From assembly GCF_963678635.1 (NCBI RefSeq), contig NC_087069.1:39455076-39519075 (forward strand): DNA of 64,000 bases. Direction: 5' to 3'. Each line of letters opens with the position of its first letter. Position 1 is the first letter of the stretch. The notes below the pieces were generated by a model. That model was not told the origin of the DNA and did no database searches. It saw only the letters and a program-made list of their open reading frames with translations. This document shows positions 55,241 through 64,000 of this stretch, one piece after another. Made by a program: the position numbers and the translations under genes. The DNA comes from Symsagittifera roscoffensis (lineage: Eukaryota; Xenacoelomorpha; Acoela; Convolutidae).

Positions 55241-56575
55241 CTCAAATTGAACAAAAACTGTAAATAAATTTCCGGAACTTCCACGTTAAAATAAATAATA
55301 CCTTCTTTTTTTGACACTTCAAACAAATATTTTTCAAACTTGCCATTTTTCTCGATCACCCTGATTAAAAGTTATTAAACTAGATAAAAAAACCCCAAAT
55401 TTTGCGAAAGAAATTTTTAACATCAGCACAAAGTAAAAATCTTTTAAAATCACTTCGCCTGAAGCTATAAATTTTCCAAAAAATTTTGTTTATTCGATAA
55501 AAAAAACAAGAATCCGAAGCAATTTTTTCAATTTTTTTTTTAAATCGTTACCATTTAACCTTTACCTATATTTTAGACTCTTTAAAATCAATTTTTCTAA
55601 TTTTTCTGTTTTAATTTCACTATTTCTATACCAATTTCTATATATATCCTCTTCAAAAACCATCGACCACCTAATCAGGTACGACTACTGTGAATGCCCC
55701 AATTTTTAAAAGTTGAGATGTCCTTTTAACAACAAAATTTTTTCCATATTTCTCTTATTATTTTTCTGATTTTACTAGCCTTGTTAATCTTGACGCTTTA
55801 TTATTGCCTTAATTTTACCCAAACAATAGAGGTTCCCTTACAAAAAAGAAAAGCAAAATAAAAATCAATACCTATGATCAGACCATAACAACAAACTCCC
55901 CGCCTACTGACCCAATCCCGAAATTCCCGCAAAACTCACAAATCAATTATGCAACCAACCCATTCTCACTCATCTACTCGAATCTTTTATGTCGCAAGAT
56001 TACACTTATTAAGACAGACAAGCACCACTATCGAAACCATTGACAGTAACACAACAGAAAGCACCAATAAATGAACCATAAAGCCAAACAACATAAAAAA
56101 TGTATCCGTCATTATCAACAGACATAACATTCATTTTAGCAATCTCAATGATAATCATCTTTGTTGAAGAATGTTTGTTCAAGAATACTACACATTAAAG
56201 AAACCTGCACCAACCCCGCAGTCAACAACTATGCAAAAGAATCTCTAAATTCACTATCACTCCCTTCAGGCTTTCTAGATTCAAGCCCAAGTTCTGAGCA
56301 TGTAAAAAAACCCATTTAGCCCTCCAAAGTTTTCACCAAGACATCCGAATTGGATGACCTACAAAAATCTAAATGGCAGACCAAACTTCGTAAATAAACC
56401 CAATCGACTATTCATCAGGAACAACATTATCAACTCTCCCCGAAACGCTTTTCTACTATCATCACCTTTAAAAACAAGTCAACAAACCTTAAACACCTTT
56501 CCAATAAATTTTACAACACAAACAAAACTTTCCGGCCTATCCTACACAAATATTTTTTTAAAAATATAACTAATA
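55241..56575 (+). pseudogene. Gypsy P/Q segment, diverged copy (P3-Q2)
   Basis: Starts with a diverged P segment (CAAACTTGCCATTTTTCTCG, GTTATTAAACTAGATAAA) and follows the Q1 order: TTTGCGAAA, CACTTCGCCTGAAGC, CACCTAATCAGGTACGACTAC, TGATTTTACTAGCCTTGTTAATC (the hydrophobic stretch) and GACCCAATCCCGAAATTCCC. It also contains the small frame 56354-56569. About 80% similar by eye to 49311-50700. Unassigned function. Confidence 0.45.
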
Positions 56576-58990
56576 AAGATCCTTTACCCTTTACACAAAA
56601 TAGAACCAATTTTTCGTGACAATTCATCACCACGAACAGGATCTCAAGATCTCTTAGTACCACAAAATGGTTGTGAAGAAAATCATCTTACACCATTACA
56701 CAAATGTACAATAAACCAAGTCACTCAAAATGAATCAGAACCAGAAGCAGTAAAAACAACAAATTGAATTGCCAAACTATACTCTAAGGCCCGCGCTAGG
56801 CTGGAAACTTACAGGAAAATTTTCTGAAAAAAAGTACATTTTTCACAAAAATCAAACAGAAAAAAGTAGACTCAATCGCGAATAGTTTTTACAAATTGTT
56901 TTAATCGATTATCACATTCTAATCCTGATGACCGCAAAAACGAACTACAATATTAAGTTTTGTCAAAAAGAGAGAAAAAAGTCAAACATTCGTAAACTTC
57001 CACATTTTTTCCAGACTCTTTTCATCAACATCAACTTGAACAAAGCCGATGTCACATAGGCCTTGACGAAAATATCGTTATCATGGCGCTCATGGACGAT
57101 TACTTTATAACTTTCACTATGAATACTGAACCATCAAATTGTAAAAACAACACAAAAAGCAAGAATACCAAGAGGTAAGGTTTTTTGATTGGAAAACCTA
57201 ATTCGAACAAGTTTGACTTAACAGAGATTTAAAAGATGTCAAAAAACTATCGAGGCCTTCACTTATCATGTAAGATTGATCAGGGTTAATGCGAAATTAC
57301 AACTCGCACACAGGAAACCCTTGGTTGGTTTCCTGAAGATACTTGCACCACCTTCCAAGTAGCTAAAACCCAAGCACAAATGGTGGAGTTTCATCAATTG
57401 TTGTTGAAAAATCATTACCCTTTGAGCAAGTAAGCCCACGAAAAATAATTTCTAACAAAAGTCGCTTTAGAATCATTCCAGACATTCAAAATAATTTAGG
57501 ACGTTTTCAAAAATATCCAAGAACAAAATTCGCATGTAAATTTTGGAAAAATTCCAAAATTCTGAAATTCTAACTGAATCTGAAATCGAATACGAAATGA
57601 AAAAAAGAAAGTTCATCATTCATGAAGCCGCAACAAATAGAAATTGCGACGATTAAAAATCTTTTAGACCCGTTTCACTCCATAAGAACGATGGACAAAT
57701 AGGTGAAAATTTTTTCCAGAAAATCGTGATCACGCCTCCAAGAAATAACGCTAATTAACCAAACATTTTTCGGATCAACTCATTATGGCATAAACTAGAT
57801 AATGAAACTTGATTACACTGATAGCAGATTTTTTCAAGGACAACCACTATCACAACTCGAAACTTTTCGTAATTTATGTTAACTAGAACGAGCAATACTG
57901 CAATAATTAGCACTAGCGGTATCAAAAATCCTTTGTACAGGATATCTATTTTCACTAATGTGCTCAAATTTCATTGATTACAAAGGCAACATCGTTTTCT
58001 ACTACACATTCGCGAAAAAGTATCTATATACGTTCTTGCAGAAAAACGGTGCTATCAGAGAATGCCCGTTTTCTACAAAACAATGTAGTTTGTTTGGTAG
58101 ACACACTCTCACAAAGAAAATATTTTTGGAACACCGCCGTCTCATATTAATCAAAAAATAGCCACAAAATAATTCATTTAGAACCCGAAGAGTATAATTT
58201 TTATCTCCCTCACACCATTTTCTAAATTAATGCAACCACTAAGAAATTCGCACCAGAGAGCATACGCACAATAGCCAGAAACTGCAATATTGATATACAA
58301 TCATCAGGGTATTACTCAAATTATGACATGAAAAATCACATCAGAGCACAATACAACAATTTCAAAAGTTTTCTCACTAAATTGGAAAAAACCCAATGAA
58401 CATCAATAGATCAAAACCTAAGAAAACTCGCTGAAATAGTCGGTTCTTCAGATATATACACACAAGTTTATAGTAAAAATTTTAGAGATATAAAGATTTT
58501 GTTCAATCGATTATCACATTCTAATCCTGATGACCGCAAAAACGAAACACAATATTAAGTTTTGTCAAACAGAGAGAAAAAAGTCAAAAAAAAAATCCGA
58601 AGAGTATAATTTTTATCTCCCTCACACCATTTTCTAAATTAATGCAACCACTAAGAAATTCGCACCAGAGAGCATACGCACAATTTCCAGAAACTGCAAT
58701 ATTGATATACAATCATCAGGATTTTACTCGAATTATGACATGAAAAAGCACATCAGAGCACAACAATTTCAAAAATTTCTCACTAAATTGGATAAAACCC
58801 AATGAACATCAATAGATCAAAACCTAAGAAAACTCGCTGAAATAGTCGGTTCCTCATATATACAGACGCAAGTTTACAGTAGAAGTTTTAGAGATATAAG
58901 GATTTTAAATGTCTCAACGGGGCCTCAAATTTTTTCTTAATTTTCTTGTCAATAAAACTGAACTTCTAGCTTTTGTAGGAATCTTTACTA
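56576..58990 (+). pseudogene. env: Linker plus env-like remnant, copy E4, internally duplicated
   Basis: 56576-56830 repeats the E3 linker (DNSSPRTGSQDLL-type, with TGA replacing a codon after TTN). 56870-58500 repeats the E3 env-like region with its own indels: CTTATCATGTAAGATTGATC, CCTGAAGATACTTGCACCACC, AATCGTGATCACGCCTCC. A segment of about 320 bp (58177-58497) is then repeated at 58592-58910, with an 88-bp piece from 56900-56985 inserted between. The result is a rearranged pseudogene; the clearest sequence words are AATTTTTATCTCCCTCACACC and CACCAGAGAGCATACGCAC. Confidence 0.45.
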
Positions 58991-59099
58991 CATTCTAGAA
59001 CTACTAACAAAACTATCAGCAAGTTATAATTATTTCTAGTTTTTTCTCACTTCTTAAGGGAAAATACAACTTGTGGAAATCATACGCTTGTCTACAAAC

Positions 59100-59560
59100 A
59101 AATTAGCGTATCTCAAAAAATTTTCGGAGGAGTTTTTATAATTTTATAACCCTCAAAAAATGATAAATCTTTTGACACAAATTTTATCAATTACAAAAAA
59201 ATTGTCAAATTAGACAACCATATATTTGACGACCCTCAGAACAACACACAAATGGAACCTACAGCTCCGTTGCAATCACACAATTTACCAAATTGAAATT
59301 GAATCCTCACAAAATTTATAGAACTTTTTTTGCTCAGGACTACGTATCTATCATAACATTAATTTACAAGAAAGCCCAACCTCTAACTTTGCTTATCAAT
59401 GACATCAATCGAACGAAACATATCAACAAATAGTAGAACAACCCCACTCAATTGTTTTTTGTTCTTATATCGATCATGATTTTAGCCCACAATGAGCCGC
59501 CAAACAGGGTCATCAAATGATCTTTTTTACCAGTAAAATTTCCAGCCAGAACTCCTTCAA
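59100..59560 (+). other. Leader-like non-coding stretch
   Basis: AT-rich, no frame of note, immediately before gag-like sequence. It may be gypsy leader or LTR-proximal DNA. Confidence 0.3.
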
Positions 59561-60150
59561 TGAGTTTCAAAATTAACCTTTGACAATCACCTTATGCCCC
59601 CAGTAGTCCCCAGTCCCGTAATCACTCCTCAATCCGACTCAAGCTCCTCATTTAAAGACGTCTCTTCGATCTTATCACCACTTTCCAGCACTATTATTGA
59701 CACCTAAGTTTAATGGCGAACGATCAACTTGAACACTAGTTGAATGATGTCATACAATACCTTCAACAGATCCACAAAACTGATCAACCAATAACAAAAC
59801 ATCAATTAACCCACTCCGCTTCACCTTTAGAAACATCAACATCAACATCAACATCAACAAAAAAAATATCCATTAGATCCACCATGATAGTTTGTCAACC
59901 GCTTCTCCATATCCAGACTACTCAGAGGTCAACATCTTAGACATACTAACACGCACGAGTTACCTCAAGTTAACACCTCATTTTTTCAACAATTTTGTTA
60001 TACTAACCAAGATTCACCAAGCTGACGAGGTTCCTTTGTTGATGAATAAAAATTCATCCCAAAAACTCCTTAGTTTTTTTCATAATTTCACTAATTAACT
60101 CTGTATACCACTTCAAAAATCAGATGAAGGTGATTTGTAAATCAAAGGTT
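59561..60150 (+). pseudogene. gag: Gag-like N-terminal fragment of gypsy family
   Basis: Plus-strand pieces in several frames: VPSPVITPQSDSSSSFKDV, SSILSPLSSTIIDT (about 59600-59705), then after a frameshift NDVIQYLQQIHKTDQPITKH, LTHSASPLETSTSTSTST (open frame 59740-59940) and YPDYSEVNILDILTRTSYLK (frame 59892-60098). Proline/serine-rich start followed by a helical region is typical of LTR-element gag N-termini; the hexanucleotide ACATCA is tandemly repeated (59840-59860). No zinc knuckle seen. Assignment rests on position and composition and is therefore tentative. Confidence 0.4.
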
Positions 60151-60960
60151 TTTACCAGCTCACTAATGTCAAACAACCAAATAATTTTACTAATATTGGC
60201 GTGTCACAAATCCTCAGCCGTTACATCGCAGGCAAGTCCAACCACTTCCCATTGCTCACTACGACCACACTGATCATCGATGCATGAAAAACTCGACACC
60301 ATACGACACCGACCCTTCAATCATTTCAAAACTAACATAAGAAAATTTCACTAAAACCGAATGTTTTTTCGATTTACACAACACTTTAAAAAGTTCAATC
60401 ATATCATCGAGCATACACTAAGAACATTACAGCTTTTGAATGATAATTCAGTCGTTTTGACTTTTTCGCAACTATCATTTACTTTCCTCACACCCAAAGA
60501 ACGAGATTTCAACTGTTCAAAAGAATTATGGTTGAAAACAAAACTAACCCACACGCACAATCTCTAATAGTTCATCGCAATTACAACCCCCGTCAAACCA
60601 CTGTGATAATTTTGCCCCCTCATTGTTACATTTCCAATACAGAATCCCGCCCCAATATCATCCCACATGAATACGTTCAACCTGTTGAACTCCCTCTATT
60701 TGAAAACATCCATGGCACAAATTTGAATCATAAACTTTATATGTCTTTCAAAATACTAACCATGAATCTGCCCTTGCCCCAGATGAACTCATGATCAGAA
60801 AAGCACTTGAGCTTCTTACGCCACTCCCACGAACTAAAAAGGAAATCAGCAGGTTAGGAAAGCTTCTAATGCAATCACCCATTATAGATACTCTTTCCCC
60901 GATGAATTTTTCCCAACCCCTATTCTATGTAAGTAAGCATTCGTTTTTTTACTAATTAAT
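60151..60960 (+). pseudogene. Unassigned gypsy-family fragment, possible env 3' part
   Basis: Frames 60361-60567 and 60528-60794 (NPRQTTVIILPPHCYI, PNIIPHEYVQPVELPLFENI), then a frame ending LLTPLPRTKKEISRLGKLLM, SPIIDTLSPMNFSQPLFYV. The last part is followed by TATGTAAGTAAG, which looks like a splice donor. Either the 3' part of the env-like gene or an unrelated exon. The start of a real exon could not be found. Confidence 0.35.
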
Positions 60961-61203
60961 TACTAAAAGTCGCTCAGAACTTTAAAATACTGTTGATCAC
61001 CCATTTTCTTGTAGATTTCACCAATAATTTCAAAAACCAAGAAAACAAAAAAAAAAAACATTTTTTTTATAAATTTTCCAACCGACCGCAGTAAATTGTA
61101 AATTTACAAAAAAGCTCATACCTCAGCATAAACTGAGAGTTTCAATGTATTAAAATTGTCAGACAATCTATTATTTTATAAAAAGATTGAAAAAATTAAA
61201 GAT

Positions 61204-61300
61204 AAAAGTAACCTCAAAAAAACCACAAAATTGTAATCTCTTCAACTCGCACCGAAGTTGCTCATTTTTCGTGAATTTTTCTTATAACATTTGGCGACTT
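61204..61300 (+). repeat. Short repeat shared with window end; possible LTR terminus
   Basis: From TAAAAGTAACCTCAAAAAAACC through TGCTCATTTTTCGTGAATTTTT this matches 63923-64000 with one difference seen. Here it runs on to CTTATAACATTTGGCGACTT. TGGCGAC directly after a repeat end is a frequent primer-binding-site start in gypsy-type elements, so this may be an LTR 3' end. Confidence 0.4.
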
Positions 61301-63034
61301 CGCATGACAATTTTAGTGAATAAATCAATTTCAACTCTCACCAACTATTAATAAAAACTTCAAACAGCTTTCACTCTATTAATATCAAACTTTCATTTAA
61401 CCTTGTTGGAAAAAGACATTAGGCTTTGTTATTCAACGCAGTTCACGTGCGCCACCGCATTAGAAACATGTTCAGGATAGTCCCACTATAATTAAACGAG
61501 AGAAAACTGGACAAAGTTATCTTTTGAAAAGGAAATCAGTTTTTTTCAGGCCACATGAAACTTTAGTAAACACCAAGTCAAAACTAATCGAAGACAAATG
61601 TTTTTTTTAAAGTTTAAAACCACAAAAACAACTGAAAAAACACCTGACAAAAAAAAAAAGAAACGGTCAGAAACAAATAAAAGACTTTACTCAAAGAGAC
61701 ACACAAGCTTACCCACCAGTCTTTAGCCGACCAATTATTTTTTCCGAAGAGTAGCTCTAGGGCGAGCAACTCTTTAATTTAACCGGACTTACTGAAAAAC
61801 TTCTGCAAAATTAAAAAGAAAACATCATAACTAAAATTGAATTAATGAAATGGAGATACACAAAAAGTAAAAATTTCACAGAGCAAAAAAAAACAAGCAG
61901 CGAATGAGAGTAGAAAACTCGACGACATTCCGCCTATGGATTGGCAAATCTATTGGTTTTGTTTGCCGCAGTCGTAACCTTGATTGAATATAAAGTACGG
62001 AGCCAACATCGCATCTAAAACTTCCAATGAAATCGAACAATGGCCAACTCGATGTCAAAACTAAAAACTTTTTTATGCTTGTTACGTGGCGCTTCAATCA
62101 AAGAAGTCAACCCTTTGCCTCGGTACTCGATCATTTACAAACGAATAGCTGAGAATGCATGTAATCATACTCTGACTTACGAAATCTGCAATTTGTTGAC
62201 ACAAAACTGTAATTTTCATACAATCTTTTGGGATGCCCGACAGTCCCTCAACCTCGTCACATGTATTTTATCGAAACAATCAAAACACACTCTCCTCAAA
62301 GAATGTGAAAGATAATCCATCCATCCCTCACAAGAAAAGTTTTGCGTGAAAAAACTTGCCAAACTCCAGATGGATGCGACCAGTTCAAAATAAGTGTTTA
62401 TTATATAAATTGATACTTACCACTGTTAAATATTTATAACTAACCAATCATGATCCATTAAGAAGTCGTATGATAATTTTTAAAGCTGAAACTATAAATA
62501 GTTTCAGCCAGAAAATAAATTAAAATAGATACGAACGAATCAATTGCTTTCTTCTCTCCTCTAACCTCAGAACAATACCAGTGTTTTCTGGATCTATTGT
62601 GACTAAGAAATATATAAAAAAAGATATAGATTGGTTTTAGACTAAGAATTTACACGATTCCGGCGGAAAATAAGATAGCGTGAAGAACGGACGGTGTATT
62701 TTATCCGAAATAACTCCATGAGAAAACCATCCTGGACCTGAACTCAAAGCGTTTCGGATTCCGAAAATTTATCTCAAACACATGTTCTGGGTGATGAGAA
62801 AACATGGGCTGAAAAATGTTACTTTTCGGCTTAAGTTTTTGCTGGTATTTTGACTAATTTTCCAACTGTTTTTTATGTGAAATCATTTTCTACCAGTCTA
62901 CTCGAATTACCATTTTTAAGATCGACAACCTAATGATTGGTAAAATGAACTAGCTTTAAAATTTACTCAATTTTGGAATGCTATTCCCGTGAAGTCAGTT
63001 TTACCTTGCTCATCTAAAGTGGTGGGAATTACAG
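61301..63034. other. Mostly non-coding stretch
   Basis: Contains one ATG-initiated 91-codon plus-strand frame (62040-62315; basic, six cysteines, starts MANSMSKLKTFLCLLRG) that overlaps a minus-strand frame and shows no motif, signal anchor or splice context; possible but unsupported. The remainder is AT-rich with no repeats recognised. Confidence 0.35.
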
Positions 63035-63181
63035 TTGGTGGAAAAGTTCTGCAATTATTGTGTCTGCCTTGGTCATCATGTACTTATCTGTTTCCATCTA
63101 CGCGGCTTTTGGAGGCGGTGCTTACTGGGGCATCAAAGAGTTTCTTCGATGGAGAACTGACTTAGATTCCAAGACGCAAAA
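63035..63181 (+). CDS. Exon encoding a transmembrane segment
   Basis: Bounded by an AATTACAG acceptor (AG at 63033-63034; a TAAAG site at 63018-63019 is an alternative) and a GTGAGT donor (GT at 63182-63183). In the open register it reads WWKSSAIIVSALVIMYLSV, then SIYAAFGGGAYWGIKEFLRW and RTDLDSKTQK: one strong membrane helix, a GGG turn, then a charged segment. It leaves with two bases of a codon. An upstream in-frame TAA (63015-63017) means the exon cannot start earlier. The family is unknown. It could belong to the same plus-strand gene as 3088 and 18223, but the 45-kb gap and unmatched phase leave that open. Confidence 0.55.
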
Positions 63182-63922
63182 GTGAGTTTTTACAAAAGTT
63201 TTCCAAAAGACCATTTCAAAAATTTTAAACATTTTATTCTTTTGAAAAGCTCGCATGGTTTTCTTTGTTAATCAATTTGATTATCGGACCATGCTGAGCA
63301 CAAAATAATTGGTGGCCTAACAAAAAAGTCTCTGTGTTTGCATGAAACTTTTTTGAGCTAGATCAAATCAAGTTTGAGAAACTTCTAGCTCCTCTTTTGC
63401 AGTGGATTAAATCGAACTTGATATAAGCAGCTCTACAATATTCAAGGAAAACACCTGGAATGATCTCGCAAGTATCCTGCTTCGGCATTGTTCCAGTTGA
63501 TTTTCAGCAAAGTATCAGACTCAGTACAGAGTCATTTTAACACTTGATAGAGACGAAGTGAGAGAAATTTTCACATTACGGCCCCAGAAGTGATTTACTG
63601 CGAATAAGGTCCCAACAGATATTCGAAGAGTCGACTTGCTTAACCTTCGTTTCAACTGTGCTCGAACTATGTTTCGACTTTCTCGACCAGAATAGGATAT
63701 GAATGGACTTTTCTGGACAATATTTTTGACTTTCTCAACTTTGTCGATTTTGTGGCTCTTTTTTTCTTTCAATCTTTCACATTGATTAGATTCAGTGTTA
63801 AATTAAAAGCAAAAAAATGTGGACAAGCTGCAATTCAATTTGTTCACAATTTTGTGTAGGAAGCTTTTACAAAGTCAAAGTCACAGACCAAAACAATTTC
63901 ATCAGAAAGAAGTCGAAATTAC
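63182..63922. other. Non-coding stretch (probable intron)
   Basis: Follows the donor at 63182. The minus-strand frame 63772-63521 has no supporting splice sites or motif. Confidence 0.4.
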
Positions 63923-64000
63923 TAAAAGTAACCTCAAAAAAACCACAAAATTGTAATCTCTTCAACTCGCACCAAAGTTGCTCATTTTTCGTGAATTTTT
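63923..64000 (+). repeat. Second copy of the 61.2-kb repeat, cut by window end
   Basis: Matches 61204-61281 and runs off the window, so its length and whether it is an LTR cannot be decided. Confidence 0.6.

Overview
This is a repeat-dominated, AT-rich stretch of an invertebrate-type eukaryotic nuclear genome. I judge this from spliced coding exons (TTTCAG acceptors, GTGAGT donors), three LTR-retrotransposon superfamilies in one window (BEL/Pao, Ty1/copia, Ty3/gypsy), MITEs with 8-bp target duplications, and a 48-bp satellite. I see no bacterial gene organisation, rRNA, tRNA or CRISPR. The species cannot be named from the sequence; a nematode-like or other protostome animal fits, but that is inference.

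Layout. 1-2.5 kb: the decayed 3' half of a BEL/Pao pol gene and the start of its LTR. 3.1-3.4 kb and 18.2-18.4 kb: two plus-strand coding exons of an unidentified membrane protein, with matching splice phase. The ~14.9 kb between them, probably one intron, holds a tandem 0.8-kb duplication, a hAT-like MITE, several diverged repeat families and a nearly intact but pol-deleted copia element (13.64-17.29 kb, minus strand, LTRs about 99% identical), then a second MITE with perfect target duplications. 18.4-25.3 kb: more repeat fragments, a second BEL/Pao terminus, and a minus-strand group of exons and pseudo-exons.

25.3-43.4 kb: a very large array of a 48-bp satellite, interrupted three times by nearly the same 1.5-kb block of Ty3/gypsy reverse transcriptase/RNase H. 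A fourth, less truncated copy at 43.4 kb runs on into RNase H and integrase, so it resembles the source. The array looks like a composite satellite-plus-retroelement higher-order repeat.

43.4-61 kb: a head-to-tail graveyard of gypsy-type fragments (RT, RNase H, integrase, a putative env-like gene, gag-like pieces), repeatedly deleted and duplicated, with stops and frameshifts throughout. 61-64 kb: largely non-coding, with one well-formed plus-strand exon encoding a hydrophobic segment (63.04-63.18 kb) and the beginning of another repeat copy at the window edge.

There is no operon-like set of genes here. Host coding content is a handful of short exons. I found no convincing new biological system; the most unusual object is the satellite/gypsy composite array.
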